Below are positions 1-11,149 of a stretch of 64,000 bases of DNA, one piece after another. Source of the stretch: Phymatolithon calcareum (Eukaryota; Rhodophyta; Florideophyceae; Hapalidiales). The stretch spans positions 1,984,001 through 2,048,000 of the forward strand of contig OZ345377.1 of NCBI GenBank assembly GCA_977006965.1, read 5' to 3'. Below the pieces are notes generated by a model. That model searched no databases. It was not told the origin of the DNA and worked only from the letters and a program-made list of their open reading frames with translations. Position 1 is the first letter of the stretch. Each line of letters begins with the position of its first letter. The position numbers and the translations under genes are program-made.

Positions 1-232
1 CGGCAACGCTGAGATTCCTACGAACAGGAGAAGTGGACTCTAAGCTTTTCCCTCCACCTTCTCTGGAGGAGGGTTTTTGCAGCTTGGGCTACGACGATAG
101 CAACGAGCCCGGGTTTTGCGGACTTTAGCAGAGTAACGGAGCTATCAAGGTAGTAGCATCTGAAACGCATCTCCCTTAAATTCTTATGAGTGTTTCTGAG
201 GGCGTTTAATAAATTCAAAATTCAAAAAGAAT
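1..232 (+). mobile_element. Family A non-LTR retrotransposon, 3' UTR and tail
   Basis: This matches the 3' UTRs at 9304-9537, 27266-27478 (minus) and 43434-43665. It holds a stem-loop (50-73) between AAGCTTTT and GGGTTTTTGCAG, then a block containing CTGAAACGCATCTCCCTTA, then GGGCGTTTAATAAA and a TTCAAAA-type repeat tail. No coding part of this copy is inside the window. The tail abuts piggyBac-like sequence. Confidence 0.75.
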
Positions 233-235
233 CGA

Positions 236-460
236 TAAAATCCTGAACGAGCGCCCACCGGTACTGTATGGAAAGCATAGTCCCATGTTCACTTGATTGC
301 ACGGTGCATGTGACGCACCGGAGGTACTCGGAGAACCTGGCTCTGGTCATGTCACTGCTTGAAAATGAAGGAGTGAAGATATGCTTGTTCCCCATAGAAA
401 ACTTCCAAAAATCTCTGCGCCGAACTCATGAGGACGAGTATTCCAAAAATCTTAGCCTTC
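236..460 (-). mobile_element. PB-a, left fragment (piggyBac-like transposon)
   Basis: This aligns with 40750-40945 of PB-e: shared CACCGGAGGT, CTCTGCGCCGAACTC-like and CATGAGGACGAGTATT blocks. In PB-e the minus strand of that stretch encodes the FFEILVLMSRVEF motif. The rest of the element lies at 6375-7151, so the copia element split it. It is too mutated to encode protein. Confidence 0.65.
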
Positions 461-465
461 GTTCT

Positions 466-836
466 TGTTGCTGTTGAGTATTATTTGCACTGTAGGAACC
501 CTAGGTGGCCTAAGAGAAGATAGACCGAAGACCCAGGTGGAATGTCAGTCCACAATTTGATTTATTACGACCATATAGATGATTACACTTGTGGGTGTAG
601 ATGTGGTTCATTATGTACGTATGTGCGGCTCAGGTGCGTAGCTGGCACACCACGACGAGGTCGGTCGAGGGGGGGGATATAAGGAGACTGAGATAGTGCA
701 AGTAAAGAGAAAAGGGGAGGACACTTCCGGAGTGAGTGGTACGCTTTGGGCGAGCACGGTGCCTCGTGACAGCGTCAGCGACAGCCGCTTGCTTCTCGGA
801 GAACAGGCTTCTCCGCTGTGACACTCAAAGTTTACA
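466..836 (+). repeat. 5' LTR of the copia element
   Basis: Starts TGTTGCTGTTGAG and ends TTTACA. A GATATAAGG box near 676-685 is a plausible TATA element for element transcription. It is nearly identical to 5998-6369. The differences include a few substitutions near 645-690 and a one-base indel in an A run. Confidence 0.9.
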
Positions 837-1050
837 ATTATGGGCCCAGGAACTTCAAGGTCCCACAGGAGGGGACGTTTCCGGCCGACCTCAAATGCAA
901 AGTCGTCGAAACCAGGGGAGGTTCCAGTATTTGATGACCGTGCTTATGGTCGTGTTTACCGCAGGAGACTTGTGGAAGTGATACGGTTTCAGGACTTGGC
1001 GAATCCTAATTCTTCGTGCAAACTGACTCTCGGCCAACAAGTCTTTACTA

Positions 1051-2214
1051 TTGTTTCTAATATTCATGGGAGTACTGGACAAAGTCTCGGTCATAACTAG
1101 CATGGTTTACGCGGATATGACGCGAGATGAATTTTCGCAGATCGTTGATGACATTCTCCACACCATTGATCCGATTGACAAGGAGACGGCGTTCCTGGAC
1201 ACGGCCAAGGCGTGGAAAGAATTTATGTTAACATCTCACAGTAAAAGACAAACATTCGACGAGTATTGGAACGAGTATAGTTCGCTCTGCACGCAGTACG
1301 CATACTCGCACGGTGAAGCGGCCCAGTCACCTGGAGTTCAAGAGTTACTCGGGCTGTTGTGCGTTCTAAATGTTCACTTGGACCGGACAGAGTTCAATGT
1401 CGTACTGCAAAACGCCATGGAATACCAGAAGCATGTAATCAACAGAGAAAATCCTCTATCCGTGGCTCGTCTTTCACGCGCTCAGCGCATTGATCTACAG
1501 TCAGTCGCGCAGGCAATGAGCCAATGCAACCGAGGCCCGGGTCTTGGAGTGACGGCGGAGGGTGGAGGTGACTTGAGTGCTACCGCATCTGGTACCGGAG
1601 AGCCTGGGGCAGGAGCTGGTACATCATCCGCTGCGACCGGGACAGTGCCTGACATACCAGAGTTGGTTGCCGGACTGCAAATTAATCTGCATGACATTAA
1701 GAGGCGAGATGCTGCAGCGAGTAAGGCGTTGGAGGCAGCAGCAGTAGCCCTTGAAGCGCTGCCACAAAATCAACAGCCAGAGCAAGTACGCATACATATT
1801 AATGATTCGCGCGCACGTATCAGGGCGAGCATGCAGACAATCGAAAATTGCGAGTCGCTTTCGAACCAGGTGGAGTCCATTCGTCCAACTGCAATGACAT
1901 TTTAACGCCACGGTCAGCCAACAGATGACAAGGACGTCGCCATTATTAGTATGGAGTCTGTACGAATCGCATTGCGTAGGCTGGATCACGGAGAGTCTGC
2001 GGCGAGTACGAGCACGCAGAGGTCCGGGTTGCAGTCGACAAAGTCGACAGGGAATGCCAAAGCTAATGTTCGGCTGGTCAGCAAGATGTCAAGTACGGCG
2101 GGAGAGAAAGTAGTGTTTTGGATTTGCGAAGGCAATCACTACGCGTACGAAGTCTAGAGCTGCAAGAAGGAGCTCCAGACCAGGCGTAAAGCGGAAGCCG
2201 CAGAGAAGAAATCC
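1051..2214 (+). pseudogene. gag: copia gag region
   Basis: The first 284 codons form a Gag-like protein (DEFSQIVDDILHTIDP, then a glycine/alanine-rich stretch) that would build the retrotransposon particle. TAA at 1903-1905 interrupts it, but the same frame continues to a zinc-knuckle-like stretch (WICEGNHYAYEV) near 2118-2154, where the first expected cysteine is replaced. A second stop, TAG at 2155-2157, falls inside the knuckle. The frame then runs into the protease, so gag and pol share one frame. A shorter start at 1066 or later is possible. Confidence 0.75.
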
Positions 2215-3765
2215 GTGCGTGGTCGTCCGTCAACGCGACCGAAGAAGAATCAAAGTGGTAATACAAAGAGCGATACAGAGTTTGGTGACCACAGCGATGG
2301 CGAAAATAAGCCCATCCGAAGCAAGAGGGTCTCTTCGGGCGAAATCATGGACACCCTCTATACTTCGAAGACAATCCTCACATCGGCTGCACGCGTTATT
2401 CCGTCGGAGTCATGCGCAATTATTGTCGACCGCGGTGCGACTGGGACCGTAGTCGGTGAAGCAAACTATCTCACTATGTGTGAAGACTTGGGCATCAAGC
2501 CGCGTTTGCAACCGCGCAACCTCGGTGACGCAACATCGCACGCGTTCGGAACAGAAAAGAATAGTTCCGATCCTCAGAAAATCATAGGCCGTTGCGTGCT
2601 GCCCCTACCTGTCGGTAAGGGAGAATGGCTCCCAATCACGGCGATGGTGGTCGACGGCAATGTACCCTTCATGTTAGGAAAGGATGCACTTCAGGATTTC
2701 GATGCCATCGAGGCACACGGAAAACAGTGGATTTCCCTTGACGCTGGCTGCAGACGCGTACGATTCAATACTCCGGTCAGCAATGAAGATGGACATGCGC
2801 GGATCTTGCTTTCCAGTAAGCAGGTCTGCTTTAACGCTGCGTACCCGATGACATCCGGGTTGAATCGAGAATCCAGCCAGGACGAAAGTCGGGCGATGAT
2901 TAAGAAAGTGCATGCCCGTACTCATCTCCATGGCAGGTCGATGGAGTTGCTATTCAAGCGCGCAGGTCGATGGAAGCCGTGGATGGCAGCAGAAATTGAG
3001 GGCACGGTAAAACGTTGCGGTGTCTGCGTTCGTGCTGGAGACCCTGAGCCAAGCCAGAAGTTCAGTGTGTCAAAGCTGGATATGGAATTTAACCACCGCG
3101 TCTATTTCGATATCATGTATTGGGGAGGAAAACCAGTTCTGCATATCGTGGACGCTGCAACCGGCTACTCTGAGGCAACCATGAACACCACTCGTGAGCT
3201 TCCGCACGTACTGCAGAAAATAGAGTCCAATTGGAATTTGCGTCATTGATCACCAGAGAAAATATTCGGAGACAAGGAGTTTGAATAGGCTCCCGCGTAT
3301 GCATGGTCTCGTCAGCACGGCATTCAAACTGTTCCGCTTCCGGCACGGCGCCACAACAAAGCCGGTGTGGTCGAGAGGAAGAACCGGGTCGTGAAGGACG
3401 TCTTGTAAAAGCTTGAAATCGATGGGTTTTTCAAGACAAGACATTTTAGGGACCGCCCGGCTGCAGCGTGCTTCATCAGCAACATTATGTATGGCAACCG
3501 ATTCGCATCCGCATTTGAACTAGTGCGAGGATACACACCATCCGTGGACGGTACTGGCCAAAAGTTTGTGCCCGCCGAATATCACGAAGCATATAAGGCA
3601 ATGACTTCAAGAAGGCTGCTAGTGAAAATCCTTAGGGCTCGGCCTCTTGCTCCCTCTCGAAAAGAAATAATAGTACCGTTGGCGAACTGGTATTGGTTTT
3701 GGTGCCGGGCTAAAACGTCCGCGGGGGCAATGACAAGAGAGCAGAGTGGAAGAAGTCCGCAATGA
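2215..3765 (+). pseudogene. pol: copia protease and integrase region
   Basis: Protease: the catalytic D-S/T-G is read as VDRGATGTVVG, so the active-site position is R (seen directly), which should abolish cleavage. Integrase: an HHCC-type zinc site (HARTHLHG ... CGVC), then the catalytic core with D in YFDIMYW, D in GDKEF and E in VVERKNR, in the family order. Stops lie at 3247-3249, 3286-3288 and 3406-3408. The frame ends at 3765 and the RT half continues in the next frame, so a frameshift lies between 3746 and 3765. Confidence 0.88.
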
Positions 3766-5917
3766 CGGTTCAGTAATTGTCGGAAAAGGGCGGAATGCAC
3801 GTACAATTGCGCCGGAGGATGTGCGCAAATTGCCATCTAACGCCATTGCTGCATCCGTTGTTCGTGCAGAGCATGGAGTGATTGCCACGAAACGAGGTAC
3901 TGAGTCAAGCCATCCTCGCGATAAAAACGGAGAAAAATCATCAGAAGACAGTTCAAGTACCGATGATGACAATAGTGCAGAGCGGATGAAAGCTCCGGTC
4001 CAAACGGAGAGAGATAATCCGCCTGTGGAAAGGGAAGGCGTGATTGAGGATTTGCGAATGGAAAGTAGAAACGTATCGGATATTGTACCGCGCCCCGTAC
4101 AAGTCGGGCAGTCGGAACAGGTGCGAAGACGATCTGCTCGACTCCGTCCTGCACAGCCACCAGCGACCGAAGAAAAACCTTGGCGCTCGAGTCGTGTCCG
4201 AAAGAAAACAAAAAGACTCATTGACACAATGTCGGCGGCAACGTTATACCCATTGGATCGCTCTGGTGCAGAGCAGGGAATATTGAGCAAGACGTACGAT
4301 AAGTTCTGGAATCAGCAGTTTTACGGGCGCCAGGCTCCTTGGATAGCGCGACGATTGTTCAGAGAAGCTGAACAAAAGGAGATCACGGACAATTTGATAC
4401 CGAATATACACATTGTGCCGGCCGACAAATTATCTCGGAATTCCAACGTTATCCGCTCCCATTTCGTTTACAAAATCAAGATCGATAGGGAGCGCGATAG
4501 ACTACACACGTATATCCTGAAGGCGAGGTTTTGTGTGCACGGAAACAAAGACGCAGAACGAGACTCATTGCGCACGGATGCAGCGGTAGTGTCTCGCGAA
4601 GGTTTCCGTTTGACGTACAGTATCGCTGCACAGCACGGATTCATCCTTGGAAAGTGCGACATACGCGGAGCATATACTCAAAGCGGATACGCCAATCGCA
4701 TGATATTCGTCCAGCCACCCAGGTGCGTCGGTGCACGTGATCAGTATTGGTTGTTGAATGCTACTTTGTATGGACTGGTCTCAGCGGGGAGAAAGTGGCA
4801 ACGCGCATCTGATCAAGTACTGACAAACCTCCTTAGTTTACGCGTGGTAGTTGGCATGCCGTAACTATTCAAGCGCAAAGAAAATGAACTTGAGATAATC
4901 ATTCCAATATACGTTGATGACATGGTCGTTGCGGCCCGGAATCAGAAGTGGCTTGACCGCGCGCGGGACGTTATTACGAAATCATTTGAAGCTGGGCAAT
5001 GGGCACAGACGCCAGAAACGTTGGCCGTAAATTCGACAAAAGTGACACAGCTTCCAACCACAGTGTCACTTTCAATGACTGCGTACGTCAAGGATATAGA
5101 GCCCGTGTATAGTGCGCCGGGCAGGCGCAAACAAATCACAGTGCCAGCAACGACAATTGAAGAGCGCGCAGTTCGCACAGGAGCCGGAAAGCTTGGTTAT
5201 CTCGGCGTTGCTGTGTCTCCATTTGCTGCATTTGCTGCCAGCTACATGCAAGAACGTATCCCTGGCATGGTGGTTGCGGTCTTAAAAGGCATCAATTCCG
5301 TCATACGCGACACAGCCCTTAAACTCCCTGCAATCCAGTACTTGCGTCCGAGTGCAGCAGTGAGAGCCGATGCGCATATAGTAACCTTCAGCGATGCCGG
5401 GTACCCGCACGCCGACAAGCAAAAAAGCGTCGCACAAGAGGGCTGCATCGTTGGTGTCGCTTTCGGCTTGAAAGTCGGCGCAATTTTTCACGCTCTTGCA
5501 TGGCTGTCACGCAAGAAACGTCGTGTATCCACTTCATCAGCATCTGCAGAAACGATTGCTGCGGTATCGGCGATCGGGTGCGCACGGGGTGTAGCGGACG
5601 CGTACGAGCACGCGACAGGAGCGCGCATTTGCCTTGTCGTAGAAAGCCGCGGACTGCATCTATCACTTGCCACGCAATCGCAGCCACGCGACCGCGCAAT
5701 GGTTGCGGAAGTACATCGCTTGCGACTGCATTAAGAGCACGGCGATATCGCGATGGTGTCGTGGGTGCGCGGCGTCGACAATCCGGCGGACGCGCTGACG
5801 AAGCCGCTGACCGGCGAAACCGGTGTTTCCCTTGAGCGTTTTCTTACAGAAGGGCGGCTTCTGGTCGACGTTGATGACTTGCGCGGATACGGATGCGCGA
5901 AAGAAGAGGAATGCTGA
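3746..5917 (+). pseudogene. pol: copia reverse transcriptase and RNase H
   Basis: RVT_2-type RT: LKARFCVHGN, KCDIRGAYTQ (motif A aspartate), LYGLVSAGRKW and IYVDDMVV (catalytic YVDD, about 4908-4928). RNase H follows: VTFSDAGY, SAETIAAV, VESRGL (the usual D of DSRGL is E here) and the copia signature VSWVRGVDNPADALTKPL near 5755-5815. Stops at 4862-4864 and 5732-5734 break it. The end at 5915-5917 is about 80 bp before the polypurine run AGGGGAG (5991-5997) that precedes the 3' LTR. Confidence 0.9.
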
Positions 5918-5997
5918 AACGGAGTGGTGGTGCGATCGGAGACGTTTGGTTCATGCGCAATTTGAATTTGGGCTGGAATTGGACATGAACAGGGGAG

Positions 5998-6369
5998 TGC
6001 TGTTTTTGAGTATGATTTGCACTGTAGGAACCCTAGGTGGCCTAAGAGAAGATAGACCGAAGACCCAGGTGGAATGTCAGTCCACAATTTGATTTATTAC
6101 GACCATATAGATGATTACACTTGTGGGTGTAGATGTGGTTCATTATGTACGTATGTGCGGCTCAGGTGCGTAGCTGGCACACCACGAGGAGATCGGTCGA
6201 GGGGGGGGATATAAGGAGACTGCGATAGTGCAAGTAAAGAGAAAAAGGGGAGGACACTTCCGGAGTGAGTGGTACGCTTTGGGCGAGCACGGTGCCTCGC
6301 GACAGCGTCAGCGACAGCCACTTGCTTCTCGGAGAACAGGCTTCTCCGCTGTGACACTCAAAGTTTACA
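5998..6369 (+). repeat. 3' LTR of the copia element
   Basis: Preceded directly by a short polypurine tract (AGGGGAG, 5991-5997), the usual plus-strand primer. Starts TGCTGTTTTTGAG and ends TTTACA. A three-base gap and a three-base insertion relative to the 5' LTR sit within its first 12 bp. Confidence 0.9.
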
Positions 6370-6374
6370 GTTCT

Positions 6375-7151
6375 TCCTATTCGTTTCAGATTATCGGATA
6401 CCTAAGCAACAATTGTTCGCAGCTACACCCGGCGAAACATCACCATGAAGGAATCCTACGATGTGTGGAACTCGATGCCACCGTTCTCGAATGTAACATA
6501 TCTATTTATAGTGCGAAATTTCCAGGACTGTCGCGGAATCCTTCCCTCAATTGGACATAGAACTTGGCGCTCGAACCATGGCACTCCATGAGCAAATATA
6601 CTTGGCACACGGTCTGGCTCAATGACATCAAGCTCCTCTTGCAATTATTGGTCCCAAAAAACATGCAGGGTGTAGGCGAGGGACCCGCAATAGGGCGTTC
6701 AGAGCTCCTGTTGATTGTATAGTAGGTTTTTGTTGCCTTATGTCGAGAGTGTGTTTGATGCTGAACGCAAAACTCGGCGTTTGGATTTCATCAACTTGCA
6801 CCTCTTGAACCGTGCCGGTCACCTTTTTGAACTGGAAAATGCTCCGCATTGTCTGCAGCACTGTGCAGGACTTTTCACTGGTGTTTCTTTGGTGTGTACG
6901 GTCGCACCGACCACCCGGCGCGGGTCTTTTTCTCGAGGCATGGCAGATATATTTTTTCTGAGTGACCAGCAGATTTTTATTTCTACCGGCGAACGACGGG
7001 ATTTTAAGGTAGTAAAATGGGTACTCCCCACCAAGAACAGAAGGTCGCCTTTCCGAATATGGCGCTCAAAATCTGTTCCGCATTCTTTTTACAAACTTTT
7101 TCGAGCTTTTAAATCCACCCTCAATTGAGGGTGTTCGTCACATAGACACTA
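6375..7151 (-). mobile_element. PB-a, right fragment with terminal repeat
   Basis: Minus-strand homology to the N-terminal third of the PB-e protein (LQTMRSIFQFKK, IQSTGALNALLRVPRLHP). It ends in the shared terminus: CCTCAATTGAGG palindrome, then CACATAGACACTA at 7139-7151. Together with 236-460 this is one element split by copia. Confidence 0.75.
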
Positions 7152-7153
7152 CA

Positions 7154-7320
7154 GTAGTTTACTGAAATTTTCCCTCAATTGAGGTTATGAGATTCATAAA
7201 AAAATTTGCAAACGAAAGCTCTCTAATATCAGGCTCTTCGACAGCGTTAAGCTTATGGATAGCAACAACGCGCTTCGTGAAACAGTCTCAATCAAATGAA
7301 TGCGACAGATGCATGTTTCG
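7154..7320 (-). mobile_element. PB-b, left fragment (3' end of a piggyBac-like element)
   Basis: Begins with a degenerate terminus (TAGTTTACTG, then CCTCAATTGAGG) only about 2 bp after PB-a ends. The minus strand reads CFTKRVVAIHKLNAVEEPD, which matches the Cys-rich C-terminus of PB-e (CFATHVEHIHELDAFNK). It is cut by the family D insertion at 7321 and resumes at 10140. Confidence 0.7.
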
Positions 7321-8463
7321 ACGCAAGGAAAATTATTGAGACAGCTATCGATATGAAGCTGCGCACAGTATACGCAAACCACTGGTATCAGCTTGGGTTC
7401 CAAAAGGGTAAGAGCACTGAACTGGCCATCCTAAGAGCTACTGAGCTACTAAAAGAGGATCAGAGATGTGTAGCAGTATTGGACCTTAAGGCTGCCTACG
7501 ACACAGTACCGAGAGTACACCTGGTGAACAGAATGAGACAAGTACTGCCCAAGGAGATCTGCGCAATGGCCGAGGCGTTCTTGACACCATCCTGGGTATC
7601 AAAAATTGGTGATGCGAACAGGAACTGGTTTCTAGTGGACAAGGGGGTCCCACAAGGGTCCCCTCTCAGTCCAAGCCTCTACAACATCTTCATGGATGAA
7701 TTCGCAGAGCGAATGAGCCGGGCATCAAAAACCTGGGCTGAAGTACCGGCTATCCTCTTCGCTGACGATGTTCTTCTCTCTGCGAAATCACCCGCGGCAC
7801 TGCAAGGACTATTGGATATAGCTACCCAATGGGCACAAGAGCGAGAGATGACTTGGAACACTAAACAAGGGAAAAGCGAAGTCCTAGAATCAGAAGAAAC
7901 ATTGGGCAAGACATTCAAGCTAGCGAACAAGGTGCTAGCACAAGTTCCGGAGGTCACGTACCTTGGAGTATCCCTAGACCCCGGAGGAGTTACAGATACG
8001 TTAATGATGCAACGACTAAAGAAATCAAGGACGGCCGTGTACGAATTGCGTACACTGGGAGTGTTCAAGAAAGGGCTGAGTATACAGAAGTGTATTCAGA
8101 TATACAAGGCACTAGTACAGCCACGATGGGAGTACGCAATGCACTTAACGCCCTGGACAGAAGACGTACAAAATGCCGTCAAGGAAGTAGAAGCAACATT
8201 CTTCAATCAAGTATTCGGGCCACTAGCCCGAGGAAGGACGGAGAGGCTCCGTCTCCTATGCCGGATCCAGGCGGCCGCACATCGACGAGAAATGTTGGCC
8301 TTCAAAATGCTGAGAAGGAACAAGGCGAAAGAACGTATGTATCCAAAGGAAGTGCCCGAAAGAAGAAACAACCATGAATGGCAGTACACGAAGAAAGATA
8401 TCGCCGCGATGGAGACCAGAGAGCCGTTCGGTGAAGCGGTAAAGCATATCCAAGCAAACAATC
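7321..8463 (+). pseudogene. Family D reverse transcriptase, N-terminally truncated
   Basis: A non-LTR RT that would copy element RNA at a nicked target. It opens at the conserved KIIE segment, then LGFQKGKSTELAIL, VLDLKAAYDTVPR (motif A), KGVPQGSPLSPSLYNIFMDEF (motif B), AILFADDVLL (motif C catalytic FADD) and MTWNTKQGKSEVL. RT0 and the upstream endonuclease are missing. The frame is open to 8463, where family A interrupts; homology resumes in frame at 9557 with QSSQALRSKFLEMEGHRLES. Confidence 0.9.
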
Positions 8464-8496
8464 TCACTGAGCTGTCAGGGGGTAACCGAGACAAGA

Positions 8497-9303
8497 ATGG
8501 TCGAGCGCATCCGGAACGCCAAGATCGCTGTGTATCAGTTAAGACCCCTTGGTGTCTCCAGGCGCGGTATTAACGCGCTTAAAGCTATCAAGGTATACAA
8601 GGCACTGATACAGCCAAGATGGGAGTATGCCATGCATCTAACACCTTGGACGCCGAGAATCCAGACAGCTATTGAAGAGGTAGAGAGGACCTTTTTCTCT
8701 CAAGTCCTTGGACCAATCGCGAAAAACCGGTCTGCAAGACTTCGTCTTCTCTGTCGCATCCAAGCAGCTGAAGACAGGAGAATGGTTTTAGCGCTCAAAA
8801 TGCTCGTGAGATCCAAGACAAAAAAAGAGAGCCTACTGGCCGTCCCAAAGGATTGCAGAGGCGTGGATGAATTGCAATGGGTGTGTCGGGACATGGCAGA
8901 AATGCTAAGGCATGAGCAGTTCGAGAAGGCCTTGGAGTATCTTAAGCAAGGAATGTCGGCAGGATCCCTGAAAGCATCACTCTTCAATGATGAAAGGGAG
9001 TCTTTGGAATCAAGCAGAAAGAGAAAGATACCGTACGATATAGTCAGAGCAATTCCAGTGATTTTAAGGCTTCCGAAAGTACGTCATCGTCAATTGGCGG
9101 TGAAGTGGGCGTTTGGGAGATTTCCCCCACTGAGCACGACACTACTAGAAGACAAATTTGGCGAAATCATATCAAGGCTATTGCACACGGTTGAAACGTC
9201 TTTGGCGAGATACCAGCTGACCGGAGAAGAGACCAAGAAGACCGAAGACGCACTGGACCAGCTACTCTTCTTTACCAGTGCCTTTTACGAGGACATGGAA
9301 TAG
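8497..9303 (+). pseudogene. Family A ORF2, C-terminal part (thumb and C-terminal domain)
   Basis: 268 codons, open to TAG at 9301-9303. The thumb-like stretch has AVYQLRPLGVSRRGI, ALIQPRWEYAMHLTPWT and RLRLLCRIQAA; the C-terminal block has RKRKIPYD and HRQLAVKWAFGRFPPLSTT, ending FYEDME. The palm is absent because of 5' truncation, so it cannot be an active RT even though the frame is open. In-frame sequence extends back to 8464. Confidence 0.88.
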
Positions 9304-9368
9304 AAAAACAAAGGATAAGAATTGCGAGCTCGAATCGCCGCTGAGCGCATAGAGGACTCTAAGCTTTT

Positions 9369-9389
9369 CCCACATCCGTCCGATGTGGG
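9369..9389 (+). other. 3' UTR stem-loop of family A
   Basis: Perfect 8 bp stem CCCACATC / GATGTGGG with a 5 nt loop, set in the conserved frame AAGCTTTT ... TTTTTGCAGCTAGGG. The arms differ in sequence from the other family A copies while pairing is largely kept. Possibly the RT recognition element for target-primed reverse transcription (inference). Confidence 0.65.
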
Positions 9390-9556
9390 TTTTTGCAGCT
9401 AGGGCCACGATATACAAGATTGCGGAAGAAGCATATATGAATGTTATACTATGCTACAAGGCTGTAGCAACTGAAACGCATCTCCCTTACAGTCTAAAGA
9501 GTGTTACTGAGAGCGTTTAATAAATACTACTAAAAAAATATCCAAGCAAACCAATC

Positions 9557-9920
9557 TTCGCAAGCACTTCGATCGAAATTTCTGGAAATGGAAGGACACC
9601 GCCTAGAATCGAAGCGGAAAAGAAAGATACCATACGACAAAACAAGAGAATTGCCAGCAATCCTCACGTTCCCCAAGGTGAAGTACAGACAACTCGCGCT
9701 GCAGTATGCCTGTGGCAGATTCCCACAGGTTTCAACAAAAAGTATGACTGAAGAATTCGGCACCAGAGCCAGAGAGCATATGGACACCCTTGAACACACG
9801 CTAGCAGGGTACGAACTCGAAGGAGAAAAACGACTGGAAACAGAAAAGGCGCTAGATGAGCTCTTACTATTTAGCAAGACACTCATAGAACGCATGGAGA
9901 ATGAAGAAGGCCTGTATTAA
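9557..9920 (+). pseudogene. Family D ORF2, C-terminal domain
   Basis: Continuation of the family D protein after the nested element: LESKRKRKIPYDKTRELPAI, YRQLALQYACGRFPQVST, then an acidic helical tail ending ERMENEEGLY and TAA at 9918-9920. Homologous C-termini are in families A, B and C, and in relics at 56035 and 61091. No enzymatic motif is visible here. Its position after the RT thumb is where other LINEs carry a nuclease, RNase H or zinc finger. Confidence 0.85.
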
Positions 9921-10139
9921 TCCGCAGAATGCAAGGCAAAAAGTGGTCGAGTCCAAGCACCAGGAATCCCGTAGAGGACTGAGATAGGACTACTTTGAGT
10001 CCGGAGTTTTCCCGTCTGCGATTCTAGTGGACGTTTTGTGAGCTACACAAAGGTAGGTAGCACCAGAGGAAGCCTTGCCCATATCTTCGGAAGTCTGTGG
10101 GGCTTTTAAATAAACTTGAAAGGGAAGATGCATGTTTCG

Positions 10140-10365
10140 CCACCATAAACCTTGTTTGCGCGGCAAAAGTAATCGACATGCATTTGAATTCTTCTTTTTC
10201 TTCTCGGTGGAAATGATGTGCGTTCGAGCACCGCTCTCTAACGTAAATGTGCGATATGAATTGACTAAATGTTGACGAGTATTACTGGAGATATATGCGG
10301 TATCGATGAATTGCTAGATCAGTACGTCATGGCATCACACGCTGCTGACACTGTGGATGAGCTTC
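10140..10365 (-). mobile_element. PB-b, right fragment
   Basis: Resumes PB-b after the 14 bp TSD. Blocks such as CTTCTTTTTCTTCTCGG, CCGCTCTCTAACG and TATCGATGAATTGCT match the minus strand of PB-d (17700-17860) in order. It is degenerate and the boundary near 10365 is approximate. Confidence 0.55.
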
Positions 10366-10399
10366 AGAGATTAGAAACGAGTTATTAACCAAGAAATCT

Positions 10400-11140
10400 G
10401 CCGGAACGAATGTGTTCACGCGAAACGACCATTGGAGCAGTGGATTCGTCGTTCGACGCCGAAATATTCTCGGCGGTCTGAGCTTTTTAGGAGATAGAAC
10501 ACTTGCGAATCCCATACGCACACCACATTCGCTTGTTTGCAGACAGAAGGAGCTTCCTCGATGCGCTGACCGGGCAACGATGGATGTATGGGGAGATGAC
10601 AAGCTTTCGGATACTATGGGAAGCCTGATTGATTATATGATCACTTGCGAAGCAATTTGGATCCCATGCTACTGTGGGCTCCCTGGGAACAAAAAACGCA
10701 CGACCTTGCTCGAAAAAGCATTACGGAGTCAAGTCTAGTGACACATCAAAATATACCGTTAACAAAAGAATCTGCGCTGTCGATTGTCAATCGGCACTAG
10801 TCGACAAAGCTTAGGAGTATGCAGTTGTTACCCCCAGAGCGCAATATAAGCCACAGGCGCACTGAAACTACTCTCAATCAATTTGCCGCACTGTGCTGCT
10901 CGCTGGTAACAGTTTTTCAAGATGTTCCCGTTGAAAACGACCCTATGTGCAAGACCTGCTCTGTGGGAACCAAGGAGTCCGTGGAGCATCTTCTCCTACG
11001 CTGTATTGGACGGAATGTATCAAGGCGCCAGACTAGTGGTAGAGTTGTAACCAAAACGGTGGAGGAAATATGCAATAAGAAACAAATCGAAGTACTCCGG
11101 TTCTTGAACAATGAGGGCTGTTTGAAATCTTAGAGCGCGT
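10400..11140 (+). pseudogene. RNase H-bearing LINE, 3' remnant
   Basis: Two homologous pieces. Near 10640-10735 the peptide AIWIPCYCGLPGNKK matches the RNase H end of Jockey/I/R1-type ORF2, where W-P-x-H-C-G-x-x-G-N-E is expected; here H is Y and E is K, so it is dead. At 10819-11133 NISHRRTETTLNQFA, CKTCSVGTKESVEHLLLRC and a terminal helix match the C-terminal CCHC region of those LINEs. Frameshifts lie between them. This is a different lineage from families A-H. Confidence 0.75.
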
Positions 11141-11149
11141 AGCGAAGAG

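Larger units (their letters stand above)
466..6369 (+). mobile_element. Ty1/copia LTR retrotransposon, complete but inactivated
   Basis: About 5.9 kb, bounded by two LTRs of about 371 bp that begin TG and end CA. It is flanked by a perfect 5 bp duplication GTTCT (461-465 and 6370-6374). The order gag, protease, integrase, RT, RNase H identifies the copia superfamily. Seven in-frame stops and one frameshift interrupt the polyprotein, although the LTRs differ at only about seven or eight sites. It lies inside PB-a. Confidence 0.93.
8464..9537 (+). mobile_element. Family A non-LTR retrotransposon nested in family D
   Basis: Flanked by ATATCCAAGCAAACAATC (8446-8463) and ATATCCAAGCAAACCAATC (9538-9556), an 18/19 bp TSD with one indel. 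It is 5'-truncated after the RT palm and has a complete 3' UTR with stem-loop and TTTAATAAA end. Removing it joins the family D reading frame across the site. Confidence 0.93.
7321..10125 (+). mobile_element. Family D non-LTR retrotransposon, 5'-truncated, interrupted by family A
   Basis: Inserted into PB-b with a perfect 14 bp TSD, AGATGCATGTTTCG (7307-7320 and 10126-10139). The 5' end is truncated inside the RT. It carries a family A element at 8464-9537. The 3' UTR (9921-10125) ends GGGGCTTTTAAATAAACTTGAAAGG, the family D end also seen at 39592, 44854, 57200 and 59420. Family D uses an A-rich tail. Confidence 0.9.

Noticed and set aside
1903-1905. Programmed stop-codon readthrough between gag and pol
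   Set aside because: Six other in-frame stops and a frameshift in the same element make decay the simpler explanation.
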